This document shows positions 20,780-31,799 of a DNA stretch of 64,000 nucleotides, piece by piece (positions within the stretch are counted from its first letter, which is position 1; each line of letters starts with the position of its first letter). The position numbers and the translations under genes were made by a program. Source of the stretch: Yponomeuta sedellus (Eukaryota; Arthropoda; Insecta; Lepidoptera; Yponomeutidae); assembly GCA_934045075.1 (NCBI GenBank), contig OW203721.1, forward strand, positions 14,292,678 through 14,356,677, read 5' to 3'. The notes under the pieces are model-generated. The model saw only the letters and a program-made list of their open reading frames with translations. It had not been told where the DNA came from and made no database searches.

Positions 20780-23420
20780 CAGCGGTTAAGTTGTTCGTTA
20801 TTTTTTATTCCACTTTTTCATTTTGGTCATATTAGTAATTTAACTTTTTTTTTATTCATGCCGATTTTATATATTCTTATAAACTCACGCAAACGCGACG
20901 AATCGTTTGAGATCCTATTTATCAAAATCTAATCATTGATTAATGGTTAAGAAATCAGGAGGGAATATATAATTCGACATACATACGAGTCTAACACATG
21001 CCTATTAGGCTCCATTTGGGCTTGGTCGCAGACGGATAAATACATAAATATCAGCCAAAACCATTACTATCCTTTTGGGTTCCTTCGCAATCAGGTAAGG
21101 AAAAATAGTAACTCCCACACAAAAGAATCACTTTTCCTGGTCCCAAACTATGTACCCTGTGCTATGGTAACCGGGCAAGTGCAGTCAAGTGAAAGTGACG
21201 ACTTGTCTCAATTTACTTCAAGAGTGGTGCCAGTGCGCAGGTCACGTTATGGGCTCTTCGCTCGAGTTACGCTTGCGAGATGTACTTCCATTTTAATGAC
21301 GTTATGCGATGCTGAAAGAGATCCGTGCCCTAGTAGTGGGGACGTACAAAAGGTTGATATCATCATTAACTAAGAATCAGCTCTGAGGGCCGATTCTCGC
21401 CCATGCGAATCGAAAGCGAAGATGCAAAATATTCGAAGGCTTAGACATTTGTCGCATAAAAATAAGATGAGATAACTCGACAGAGTCATTAAACATTCAT
21501 TTTCTAATTCGAATTCAATGTAGCATGGCGTTCAGAGTACAGATTTTTGCTGTCGCTCGACTTTTTACGTAGAATTCCAAGGCATAAGTCTTAGAGTCGT
21601 ATACGACTTATTTGCTAATTAAGTGAGAATTGGATCCCTGGCTCGTTCACTCCTGTTAAGCACTCAAGTAAGTGAACAATTTTAAGTTGTTACTTTCGTG
21701 ACCATTCATGCGTAACTTTTAAAATAATATATCGTGTGAGGAGTTCAGAAGCAATGTATAAGTGACATATAAATAACCCGAAATACGTGAATGATAAATT
21801 AAGACGATTCATTTTTGTACATCAGAGCACATAACACAAAAAATGCTACTTAAAAGCTTTTAGTACGCTCTGATTACATAAGTCCTTAACTCGTGTACAA
21901 TATCCAGCTATACGTTAATTCTCACCAGCTGAACTTTAAACGCTTTTTGTATTTCGTCTACAAAGCCTAGTCTGTCACACTCCAGTTCCTTGGTAATGCG
22001 TGCTAAGCACAATATCTTTTGTGATAAGGTAACCCCACTAGGGTAAGTATTACATCTTCGTCATTACGTGATCTCGCTTCCTCGAACCATGATTTATTGC
22101 TCTCAGGCGTGCAACTGGTGTACTGTACAGACGACAGCCCACCGACCTTTACGTACGTGCACCTTAATCAGTTGCGTTAAGGAAGACTTTGCAACAAAAA
22201 TCCTAGTTTCACCTGCTGTCGACTGTGCAGTAAACGGTCAGCACGTAAGGGATGATTGGCAGGAATCCTCACAACTTGTTGCTTCTATAGCCGGCCTCAT
22301 ACTACCTCATGTAATCATGTATCAGACATTAGCGAGTGTTCTGACAAACCTTTGTCACTGATATTGTATTACCTGCTTGTCGATTTTTTTTTGGTGTCTT
22401 CATGCGCTGTATGCCCCAGCAGTGGGGACCTTCAAAGGCTTGATACAGTGTCTTAGTATTAGGTAAATTAATTCTAACGCTGCCTTTCATCCGTTTCTTT
22501 CATTCTAACGCTAACTTCGGCGTTCGGGGAAAGCCTTACACTTGTCGAGCGCCTTTTCATTATCTCTAGACTATATTCAGAAAATAAATAAAATAAAATG
22601 AAATGAAACCAAAAGGTTTTATTCAAAGTATCGCAGAAACTACGGCTTAAGGAACGTTACAATTCAAACTAGGTGTCTATTTATAAATTTAGATCATTTT
22701 GGAGAAAAAATGGACAGTGGAAATGGAAAAAAAACTCCAACCCTCGTCTTTTCAAAGTCAACAGAGTTTACATAATTATTATAAAACATAGAACTCATGC
22801 ATGCAGAGTCGCCGGCATGTTGCTTTGTCACATAAAACGCTTCTTTCTCGTCCCCGTGTTTTCACTTCACACCAGCACTTGCCTCACCGCTGATTAAGAC
22901 GTAACATTTATAACAACGACACACCCTGTATGCTAAGAAAGCCACCTGCTTCTAGATTCCTGCCATCTTTGCCAATAGCTGACGCGATACAATCTATAAG
23001 GTGCCTTCACTTCACATCCATCGTCACTGGAATGTGTTGGGAAGTGCGAGTCTGCATGCTAAGTAAGTTCGCGCAACCAGAAGCAGTTTTGTATTTGTCG
23101 CCACCTTTTCGTACTTGTTTGTTGGATAATAAACCTATCGCAACTGCAACACGAGGAGTAAGGCAAGGGGCTACATGTAAATGGAAGCTAAGAGCTCCAT
23201 CGTGTTGTCATTATTAGATGCGCGCAGTGTAACAATCAGATCATGACTGTCATTATGTGGCCCGCGATCGTTTGGATAAAGTTATCACTTTCTTGAATTG
23301 TTATTCGCTGCTGCGGACCCTGTGAACGGTAATAGGGCGCTTTACGGCGATTTCCTTATTACGAAATGTCATGATAATGTGTTTGATAACACGAACGATA
23401 TTTATAGGTTTTGATCGTAT
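20780..23420. other. SINE 3' scraps; otherwise no gene
   Basis: Positions 21305-21372 (GATGCTGAAAGAGATCC, TAGTGGGGACGTAC, GTTGATATCATCATT) and 22408-22452 (CCCCAGCAGTGGGGACC) are + strand 3' ends of SINE-B or its partner LINE. A segment near 22130-22210 loosely resembles ones near 20110-20190 and 53960-54050. No gene is supportable. Confidence 0.45.
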
Positions 23421-23423
23421 TAG

Positions 23424-23988
23424 ACTAAAGGAAGGCCAATGAGAAGATAGGTATAAAGAATGTTAACAAAGTTTCAGGGGTTCAAAACAGTTTTACTTGA
23501 ATAAATTATAATTATAGAAATTTCGGATTTTCTATTCTAATCGCTGTCGTCTGTATTAGTCAAACATGATTCACCGGAAGAGACCTAGGCTGTCTAACGC
23601 CGCCAGGCTGTGATTCCATATTTAAAACCAACAACTAATTACAATAACAGCAAAAATCAACAAGAAAACTTACAGTAACGGATTAAATAAACACAATAAA
23701 CTTAGTAAATACGGAAACGAAAAAATACGTATCACTTCGAACGCAATCTAAACAGGATTAATTATTATAGTTCACAAAATGGCGGATGACACCAAATGTT
23801 GACAACTGCCGTACTGAAAGTTTTCCTGTACCACGAAATACGCAACGACAGCTGTCGTCGATCAAATGACGCCATTATCGCATACGTGTGACAAGGACAG
23901 AGATAATAATCGCTCACTATCGCAATGTAACTCAGTAACGGTCCATTTGTTTACATTCTTTATCTCGTCTCATTGGCCTTCCTTTAGT
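23424..23988. mobile_element. 565-bp element with about 45-bp terminal inverted repeats
   Basis: ACTAAAGGAAGGCCAATGAG at 23424 is mirrored at 23988. The pairing continues through a GAGATAAAGAATGTAAACAA-like stretch, about 45 bp with a few mismatches. No target duplication is evident: the left flank is ...GTATTAG and the right GGGTTTAC. The right end, read inward, begins CACTAAAGG, so a CACTA-type origin is possible but not shown. No transposase frame is present inside. Superfamily unassigned. Confidence 0.65.
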
Positions 23989-25555
23989 GGGTTTACTGCG
24001 CCACTCATAAAGACGTTTAACCGAATTAGATTTCATTTTTGACGATTCATCGACAGCTTGTTTGAGGTTTAAATTTATCTAAAATTTGATTTTCATAACC
24101 TTGCTTGTTCGCTGGTACATTTAACCAAAGCAGTAAGCGCCAACGCACGCATTGTCTTGAAACAATTCATCGAAGCAACATAGCTGAAATCGTGCAACAA
24201 AAGTTTCAAATTAGTACAGTCGACACATCATCCTTTACACACTGCGTTTCTTTGCGATCTTTTGATCTCCGCTGAAATTAACCACCGTTTTGGTGGATAC
24301 GAATGAAGAGTTATCATAGGTGAAATGATACTAGATAAAATTATTTTGGAGTGGCACAGTGAACCCTAGACTGAGTAACTGCTTCTTCTAAAGATCCTCT
24401 CCATTGCTACCATCTCTAAAGATCACAATGTCATCACAGTTATTGCAATAACAGCTCATTTTGTCTTCCTACGGTGGCGAGGAGTTTCAGAGATTGGTAG
24501 TGGCGGCTGAGGAAGGTCAGTCAGCTACTGGAAAATTTATTTATCTAAACCGAAGTTGGGATTCTATATACTATTATATTAAGTAGGTATTGCAGACATT
24601 ATATTATTTTAACTAGTTATGATGAGGTAGAACATTAATTAAAATTTCTTGTATAGGATGCAACAAATGTACCTAAAACTTTCAAATACACCCATACACA
24701 CACACGCACACACTCACACACACACACAGATTGCAAGTAATTATGTAATAAGTTACTTTGAATTTAATTATTAATTAAATATTTTTGGAAGGGCGGGCCC
24801 AGCCCATGTATTTTTGTGAACTTTGTTATGAAAATAAACAATTTTATACTACTACAATTTGATTATATTATATAATTATACATGTAGGTATTTTAGAAAT
24901 ATAATTTGGAGTCAGTGTCAAGTTACATGACCAGCACATTGTACACAGCACAGAATCCAATGCATAATTCTATATACCTGTATGTACTCCGATTTAAAGG
25001 TTATATTTTTTCAAATTATTTATGTGTATTTAGATTTAGTGCGGTAATGTTTAAGTCAATTGTTATTGAATAAAATTACTTGAATATTAAATAACGCTTT
25101 AGATTCTGTTAAAGCATTGCAGTACAATGACAATTGCACAAACGTGGCGATTTCATTTCATTGCTGCTTTAAGTATAAGCCCGCATACTTAACAAACCTT
25201 TTAGGCGCCAGTGCTATAAAATACGTCACGTGACCCGTCCATTTATTTGTCACTGTAGTGTAATGCAGTAACAGAATTAAGGCCCAGGTATTAAGCAGAA
25301 TTGCTCTCTTATGAAGTGATCTGTTTTAGTACCTATCACTGTTTTCCTAGAATAACCCAGCGGTACTTTATAGTAGGAAGTAGACGGTAAATTTACATTA
25401 ATATGGTAGAGGGCTTATGCAAAGATTTGCAGAAACATAAACAAGTATGATGTATAGAAGGTCTATGTCATTCAGAAAATAAATCCAAGATTCTGTATAC
25501 ATTTATTACACCATTTTTATTCAACTAGATAGTTCAAATAATTACTGTACAATAA
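23989..25555. repeat. Mostly featureless; CA microsatellite at 24695-24728
   Basis: An imperfect (CA)n run broken by CG and CT units lies at 24695-24728. I see no gene, tRNA or mobile element in the rest. Confidence 0.5.
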
Positions 25556-25569
25556 TTACAATAATTGAC

Positions 25570-25645
25570 TATGGTCGCACTTCAGTCTACCCTTGAGCAC
25601 GTCAGTTGGCCGAAACGTCGGGAATTAAGGTAGTTACGTTTAACC
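25570..25645 (+). repeat. Penelope-like terminal repeat scrap
   Basis: GGCCGAAACGTCGGGAATTA, followed by an AATAAAA-containing stretch, has the same layout as GTCGAAACGTCGAGG plus AATAAATT in the terminal repeat of the Penelope-like element at 7360-7385. It is probably a fragment of a second Penelope family. Too short for certainty. Confidence 0.4.
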
Positions 25646-26101
25646 CAATAAAAAGTCGTGATTAGACTCGTTTACTACATAACTTACTATGTATAAGCAT
25701 CGTGAATCACTAACACCCGTATTCCGGTATTATCAGTAAGCCCGTCAGGTGAGGCACCGATCATAGGCTACTCATTCTTTAAAAAAAACCAGATGCCACT
25801 ATCTTTATAAAGTGTATCTTCGCGACTCCCTTTATGACATCCTTTTCTAATATTTTTCCTCTTTAGATAGCATTCGTTGCACAATACAGATAATAAATAT
25901 TCGCATATCGAGTCGATGAATGAAAACGTTCCCTTTCATTATGTTCGTTCAATAACCTAACAGAGGTGGAATAGGCAGAAATGAGTGGCTAATTGTAAAA
26001 ATTCAGGAGATTTCACTCAATTCTACAAATAAAACTGTAGATCAGGAGACAGCGCTTAAAATCAGAAAATCTCCTGATAAAATTAGTAGCGGCCAGCGCG
26101 A

Positions 26102-26132
26102 CGCGTTGTGACATGCATGACGTCACAACGCG
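26102..26132. repeat. 11-bp-stem palindrome containing a CRE-like core
   Basis: CGCGTTGTGAC and GTCACAACGCG are exact complements with a 9-nt loop. TGACGTCA, the cAMP-response-element consensus, falls at the loop/stem boundary. It sits in a GC-rich patch within AT-rich DNA. No gene is recognised beside it. Confidence 0.6.
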
Positions 26133-26303
26133 CCGCGCGACTGTTAGCGGGACTCTATATTTTTCGTAACTTTGAATGCCTATAAAATCAAAACTACTAG
26201 GTATTTTTGACTACAACAAAAACTAGTGTATTTGTATACATACAGGCTTTACTGAGACAAGCATTTCAAGCGATTTGGCATACCTAGTAACATTCTTTAA
26301 ACT

Positions 26304-26420
26304 TTGAACTTATTAGAAAACATTTTTCAACGTCACAGCAATTCCTACCACATAGAATTTGGATTCACAGTTCCGAGCAAAAAGTTGGAAACCACGAATA
26401 ATTCATATGTTAAACTACAG
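26304..26420 (+). pseudogene. Repeated coding-like fragment, copy 2
   Basis: The frame MNLLENIFQRHSNSYHIEFG then FTVPSK parallels the minus-strand fragment at 12126-12311 (INILENIIHNYGSSCHFELR, FTVSK). Nucleotides also agree locally (TTAGAAAACAT, GGATTCACAGT). The family is unknown; it may be an element ORF. Confidence 0.35.
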
Positions 26421-26552
26421 TTTTTCATATTGAAAAGAATATTGTCTCAATTCTTGTCAGTCGTATTAGAAGTCACATTGCACAGAACAGCAAACTACCA
26501 AACTGACGGAGGGATGACGACGAACTGATAGAGACCAAAGACTAACAGCCTT

Positions 26553-26730
26553 AGTTTGCAGCTTGCACTTTCATCATCATCATCATCGTCATAATTAGCC
26601 GGTGCCAGTCCACTGCTAGACATACGAGGCCTCACCCAAGACACGCCACTTAACCCGATCTTCGGCTCTCTCTTCCAGTCGCTGCCCACCGCTCTGCGAA
26701 TGTCTTCGCTCCATCTGACCCTAGAGTCGA
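26553..26730 (-). pseudogene. RTE-type LINE C-terminus with GAT-repeat tail
   Basis: The minus strand reads VRWSEDIRRAVGSDWKRE, with the RMSSSGLAPANY segment corresponding to the MSSSGL 3' end of RTE-type elements. It ends in a (GAT)n microsatellite tail at 26570-26588. It joins directly to another LINE 3' end at about 26727, so one may have inserted into the other. Confidence 0.75.
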
Positions 26731-27176
26731 ATAAGATAAGAATATTCTTTATTGTACACCAGAGCACATATTATAAAACATGCAAAGATACAAAGTACAA
26801 TTGGCGGCCTTATTGCTAAAAGCAATTTCTTCCAGACAACCTTACGACGGAAAGTTGCTGAAGGAAATAAGAGACGGGTAGTCGGTGCAAATATGAATAT
26901 TTTAATACACTATTTATATAAATAACAATACACCTACATAAACAGTTACACACATAGTTATGGTAAAGTTACATAAATACGTTATAATAACAATCTACGC
27001 GATGAGGAAATAAATACAATATTGTGTACTTATATGGAGACATACGGAAAAGACAAAATGAAAAGGACAATGCACGAATACTAAACTTGCAGGGACAGAT
27101 AAAACTCCTTAACTTTGCTTTTAAAGACAGCTGAGGAAGGGGAGTGCCTTATTGATACCGGAAGATCATTCGAATA
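26727..27176 (-). repeat. LINE-D 3' end (minus)
   Basis: This is nearly collinear with the + strand copy at 41860-42310: the same GAATGATCTTCCGGTATC coding end, AAGTTTAGTATTCGTGC, CTCATCGCGTAGATTG, GTTGTCTGGAAGAAATTG and the final AATAAAGAATATTCTTATC tail. The 5' side stops abruptly at 27176, where a different repeat begins. Confidence 0.8.
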
Positions 27177-27405
27177 CTTACATCGTTTTCCAATAGAATG
27201 ATATAAGCACGAAAATGGTTGTTATTTGCCTTAATTTGTAGTCTACAAAGCAATAGCTGTACAATGTCATTCCAGAGGTATAACCCGCGTAAATTAATAG
27301 GCATCTCTCGCGAAGAAGATCGAATCGCACGACGCACCAAGTTAAGTAGCACGGGTTATACCATTGCAATGCGATTGGTTACTAGACTACCGATAGTGTG
27401 AATGA
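27177..27405 (-). repeat. 230-bp interspersed repeat, copy 1
   Basis: It matches 45494-45720 on the opposite strand: CTATCGGTAGT, AACCAATCGCATTGCAATGG, CGCGAGAGAT, TGGAATGTCATTGTAC and AAACGATGTAAGTATT recur in order. Coding potential is ambiguous; one minus frame of 67 codons is open. It abuts the LINE-D 3' end, so it may be an upstream segment of another LINE subfamily. Confidence 0.65.
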
Positions 27406-27696
27406 ACCGACCATTAGCGGACTAATATGACTATATTGAACAACTGTACATTTTAGAGACTCACTCCCCTGGTCACAGGGCATCCTACGCTGCATTTGTC
27501 GATTCGCGGTCTCCAGTCAAGAAGCAGTCACTCCAATGGATATCATCGCGTGCACCTTCTGCGTTTTGTTTTTACCTAGCGAAGATCACTCTCCGACGGC
27601 AAATAACCAGGCAGGCCCAGTGGTTGTGTCACGACACCGCAAATGCCAACGAGTTCGATAGCCGCTCAGCCATCGGTGGATGGACTTGATTGGCAA

Positions 27697-27810
27697 ACTT
27701 AAGGCGCTACGCGGCGCCAACTGGCGCCACCAATGGATAAAATCATAACGGTCATAACGCGAGATTGGAAAAAAAAATGAATCTTAATAAATAAAGAGAC
27801 GCCACCAAAC
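27697..27810 (+). mobile_element. M1 MITE, left end only
   Basis: TTAAGGCGCTACGCGGCGCC followed by CCACCAATGGATAAAATCAT matches the left terminus of the M1 MITE at 20443. No matching right end was found before the SINE at 27962, so it is a truncated copy. Confidence 0.6.
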
Positions 27811-27961
27811 TCCACAAGGTTAGGATTGAACCCCACCGACAGTCGTAAAAATACACTTAACTATGTTCCAAATCGTGAAATGTAAATATAAGTAGCCTAA
27901 ATTGGTAAAGTTAAAAAGATATTACCTTGAAATATATAATTATTATAGACTAAAAAAATCC

Positions 27962-28198
27962 AAGCGCTTCCGTGCTTCGCAAGGCACGTTAAGCCGTTGG
28001 TGCCGGCTGTCAAGTAATGGCAGTCGTTAAGCCATGTCAGAGTCCTTATGGGGGGCTTGATAACTTCTGACAGTAAGGCTGCGGCTTACAATCCACCAAC
28101 TGGGACTTGGTCTCCGTGGTGGAGTATGGCCTAACCTTCCTGCGATGCAGGAAGAGACCCGTTCTTCAGCAGTGGGGACATACAAGGGTTGATATTGA
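27962..28198 (+). repeat. SINE-B, 5'-truncated copy (plus)
   Basis: It begins within the element at AAGCGCTTCCGTGCTTCGC and runs through GTTAAGCCATGTCAGAG, GATGCAGGAAGAGACCCG and CAGCAGTGGGGACATACAAG. The tRNA-like head with the A box is missing. Confidence 0.8.
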
Positions 28199-28444
28199 GG
28201 CAAAAACAGTGGTAGGTTAGGTTTTACCTAACACAGTTTTTGTCTATACGTAAACGAAATTAAAATACTGTATGACATGGTCATACAGTGTTGCAATTAA
28301 AATGATACAGGTATAATTTTAATTGTTTATTATTTTTGCCACAGTTTTTGGATGATCAATTACCAGAATAGTTGCACGTAACTTTTGGTTTACTGTCGTT
28401 GAGTGAATAAGTAACACAGTAAATGAAAGAGTAAGTAATCTCTG

Positions 28445-28800
28445 ACTTACTCACTCTACGGTGGACTGATTCGTTGCTATTGCGGTATCAGCGGGTACTA
28501 TGCCAGGTCGTGGGTTCTCTTCCCACTTGGGGCTGCCGTACATTTGTACAAATAATAATAATAAATATTCATGGACATTCTTCCAATTCTTCCCGCGGGT
28601 GTCGTAAAAGGCGACTAAGGGACACAAACCGGGGGGTGGGCAGCAGCGCCCCCTGCGGTACAATTCCACCGAACTGCGATCCCCAACCCGCATGCCCAGA
28701 GTGGGGATTATGGGCATTACCCCCTATGATAGCACAACGTGGCGCTCTTTAGGGGAGGGCTATGTCCAGCAGTGGACTAGTATAGCCTGACGGCGACGAT
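28445..28800 (+). repeat. tRNA-derived SINE with RTE-like 3' end (SINE-E)
   Basis: The degenerate tRNA-like head has GGTCGTGGGTTCTCTTCCCA at the B box position. A body follows with CGCGGGTGTCGTAAAAGGCG, GCAGCAGCGCCCCCTG and CCCCAACCCGCATGCCC. It ends in GGGCTATGTCCAGCAGTGGA, the 3' segment shared with RTE-type LINEs (compare 49865). Sharing a LINE 3' end is how such SINEs recruit LINE machinery. Confidence 0.75.
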
Positions 28801-28804
28801 TCAT

Positions 28805-29190
28805 GGACATACTACACAGATCTGGTTAGCCCTATACTAAGTACAGTCTATTTATTCTTACTTGTCCAATTTAGTAAACAAGATTCTACCCTCAAACTGT
28901 GAATTTTTGGTCCAAAACTGCCATATTTCCATAAATGAAGTAACTTGGAACACTCTTTTAGATAACACGCTGCCAATTTTTTAAACATGGTTCCTGATAG
29001 TTCATGAATTTGCGAGAAATTGTCTAGTTTAGGCATCTAATCTCAATTTTAAGGTTAGAATCTTGTTTACTAAATTGGACAAGTAGGAATAAATAGACTG
29101 TACAACTGAATGACTTGTGCTATAGATGCTAACTCGAAGGTAGATTTAATACAATAAATACATAGATAACATCCAAGACCCTGAAGAAGA
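28805..29190 (-). repeat. SINE-D body (minus), interrupted by a MITE
   Basis: CACAGATCTGGTTAGCCCT and CTATACTAAGTACAG are followed, after a MITE, by CTTGTGCTATAGATGCTAAC, AATACAATAAATACATAG and ATAACATCCAAG. The uninterrupted homologue is at 40845-41075, where these blocks are contiguous and a tRNA-like head follows. The head is absent here. Confidence 0.8.
28842..29102. mobile_element. Tc1/mariner-type MITE, 257 bp, TA duplication
   Basis: The element is 28844-29100, flanked by TA on each side. Terminal inverted repeats of about 50 bp with one or two mismatches begin CAGTCTATTTATTC. The empty site can be read from the SINE-D copy at 40890-40900, which runs straight through AAGTACAGCTAAAT. 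The TA target and CAGT terminus fit Tc1/mariner. A 62-codon minus frame inside is not a recognisable transposase. Confidence 0.88.
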
Positions 29191-29456
29191 AATGTAGACT
29201 GTACAAAACATTTGTACAGTCTGTTGGTAGTTCCACGTTTGTGATGTTTTTGTCTAGTCATTATAACACACGCTATCCTAGTATATCCTAGACCAGGCCT
29301 CTGTTGTTTGGTAGTTTACTATGTTTTTGTATATCCTAAGATTCACTGGTTCAAAGGGGCCTGAGGGTCTTAAGCCAACAGCCCAGATGCCTTAACATAT
29401 TTTTATTATTGGAACACACACACTAAAAAAACGTATGGTAAAATTTAGAGCAATAT

Positions 29457-29600
29457 AATTATATTTATTATTATTTAAAGTCTTTATTGCACCAAGGAAA
29501 AATTGTACAATAGGCGGACTTAATACTAATTTGTATTTTATGCCAACCAATGGGTGACGGGAAAATGCCAAACCGAGAAACTAAAGAAATTTCATACGTT
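29457..29600 (-). repeat. LINE 3' UTR fragment (minus)
   Basis: On the minus strand: ACCCATTGGTTGGCATAAAA, then TCCGCCTATTGTAC and TGGTGCAATAAAGACTT ending in an (AAT)n tail. This is the form of an AATAAA-containing LINE end with a microsatellite tail. No coding part remains. Confidence 0.55.
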
Positions 29601-29609
29601 AAGTAGTTT

Positions 29610-30480
29610 AAATAAAAAAGTAAAAAATACTACATGAATTATAAATGTATGTAAGAAAATAATCCATAATACGTAATAAAAATAATACATAGTTTTCGGT
29701 CTGAATTAGGGTTCCTTTACAAAATAAGGGAAATTGGATAAATACATGCAGTGTGCAGGCCTACCGAGAACTTGGCCTGGCAGCCGCATACACCTAGATT
29801 TATCTAGCACTGAGCATGCCTAGTCAAATATACATACATTTCACTTGAATGATAGATACATGATGACGTAAAGGCTAACTTACACACCGGTTTTTATTCC
29901 ACATAATACAATGTGCAATGCATTCAATGAAAACGTCATGTATGTAGTCTCCATAATATAGGTGCCCCACTGCAGGGCAAAGCCCCTCCCGCCCTCTTTA
30001 GACCAAGATTTTCGGTTATTACTTCAGTTTGATCATGATGCATTATCGTTTTCATTCGTTTTGTGACATTCTTGAGATGAAATGTAAACGCGCTACAGCA
30101 TAACATAAATGCTGCTTTCATTGTTACGGAAGCGACCGTGCCCACGCAGGGACGTATAGCGCCTCGAATCGCGTTTATAAGTGGCCGTGGGCGATGGCTC
30201 TTGAAATAGACTTTGTGTTAAATCAATAATCGCAGGGATTGTTGTTGAAAAATTATGTCCGTGCGAATTGCATTCGTCTCGCTATTTAGACGTGCGAAAT
30301 ACAAATCGAACCACGCCCTGGATTGTACTGAGAACTGCAGAAAAGTGTACTGTGCAAATGAATACAATGTAAACATGGAATTGTAATTTCCAGTCAAAAA
30401 AATTGGATAAATGGAAATTTTCGTTGTAACAAAATACTTCGAATGACAGAATACGCAATTGTCTGATTAGTTGTATATGA
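29610..30480. other. No gene seen; one retroposon 3' scrap
   Basis: Positions 29945-29990 (minus) carry CCCTGCAGTGGGGCACC, a retroposon 3' end without its body. Nothing else is supportable. Confidence 0.4.
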
Positions 30481-30484
30481 GGAA

Positions 30485-30775
30485 TACATGTGGTTTGGAC
30501 ACGTGGAAAGGATGAAGGAAGAAAGATTGACGAAACAAATATATAATTATAGCGAAAGTGGGTGGCGGGCGGGCGGACATACTTCGACCAAATTAATAGG
30601 GGATGTGTTGGCAAAGGGGCAGATAAAAAGTACCCGGAACCGGCGTGCGTGCATGCAACGACTCATGAACGTTGGGATACCCACGAACGAAGCGAAGGTA
30701 ATCTGTCAGGATCGTGGCAACTGGTAGTCCCTGATATCTGCCTACCCCACTGGGGTACAGGCGTGATTTTATGTT
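30485..30775 (+). pseudogene. LINE-C reverse transcriptase C-terminal fragment
   Basis: The + frame gives MWFGHVERMKEERLTKQIYN, then a degraded stretch, LIGDVLAKGQIKSTRNRRAC, MQRLMNV and EAKVICQDRGNW. This is the best copy of the C-terminal tail that recurs at 13937, 33715, 43215 and 55008. WFGHVERM is the usual start of the post-thumb tail in these insect LINE proteins. Confidence 0.82.
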
Positions 30776-30854
30776 ATGTAACAAAAGTTTCTAATTTCTG
30801 TATAATTGTGTTCCCTCAATAGTATACTTAACTGTACACAAATTCACCATCTAC

Positions 30855-31105
30855 CACCTTAAGAGCGGTGGCAGCCGAGTGGTAGAGCGCCGGCTTGTAA
30901 TTCTTTAACTTAGTATTCTATGTTTCTTAGAAATAGCACTTGGTAGTCTTGAAGGAAAACATCGTGAGAAAACCTGAGGATCCGATGTGTTCACAAAACG
31001 TTGAGGGTTTGAAATTATCAATCCGTGGTGGGCAGGCATAGTGATTAAGCCCATACCCTCTCTTTGAGAGAAAGCCTGTGCTCTATAGTGGGACGTATAA
31101 TTATA
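30855..31105 (+). repeat. tRNA-derived SINE (plus)
   Basis: The head GGTGGCAGCCGAGTGGTAG holds an A-box-like TGGCAGCCGAGTGG. The body contains GAAGGAAAACATCGTGAG and ATCCGTGGTGGGCAGGCAT. The 3' part reads CCTCTCTTTGAGAGAAAGCC and TAGTGGGACG. This body is one of the commonest retroposon sequences in moths. The B box is not preserved. Confidence 0.7.
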
Positions 31106-31589
31106 AGCTGTATTATTATACCTAAGTGTTCCCTATCAGTGTCTATAACACACTTTGTTTTATATCGGCCAACCCTGCAGCTCTTCAAACGTTACACGAA
31201 CAATATGAATTCAAAGTTCAAAGTGCGAATGTATTTAACCTTTACCGTGTGTGGGTGGCTGTAACATATCTACCGTGTCACGAACCGATGACTTTAATCA
31301 ACTTATTTCCACTCTACCGATGTTATTATGTAAAAACACGATACTCCAACACACTCTTCAGTAGAGCCAGATTTGGTAGATTATTTAAACTCTCTGAGGA
31401 GAGTAATTGTGTTTTACAAATACGTCTTTAACGGCCTTATTCTTAGAAATCCAATTGCTTAAAACACTCCAAAAACGTTGACTAAAGTAGTCTGTGGTGG
31501 AGATTTTACAAGGAACAGACGTAACCGGAGATTAAATAAAAGGACTCTTGGAGTGTTTTAATGGACTCATGTCTTAGTAGGAGTCCCTA

Positions 31590-31795
31590 AAGACAAAAGT
31601 CTTTAATCAGTGCGTCCTACCAGTCATGACATACGGAGCGTCTCGGCTCCGTATGTGACTCACGGTTCGATTAGTCCACCAATTAAAGGTCGGTCAGCGA
31701 GCTATGGAGAGAGCTATGCTCAGTGTTTCTTTGCGGGATCGAATCGGAAACGAAGTTATACGCCAGAGAACTAAACTGATCGATATCGGACGGAT
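31590..31795 (+). pseudogene. RTE-type LINE RT, internal fragment
   Basis: The frame reads KVFNQCVLPVMTYGA, a stop, then LKVGQRAMERAMLSVSLRDR and NEVIRQRTKLIDI. Insect RTE-type RTs have this order just after the catalytic domain (QCVLPVLTYG, RAMERAMLGVSLRD). A local palindrome, TACGGAGC...GCTCCGTA, sits where the conserved ETW block should be. Only about 65 codons are present. Confidence 0.82.
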
Positions 31796-31799
31796 TCAG

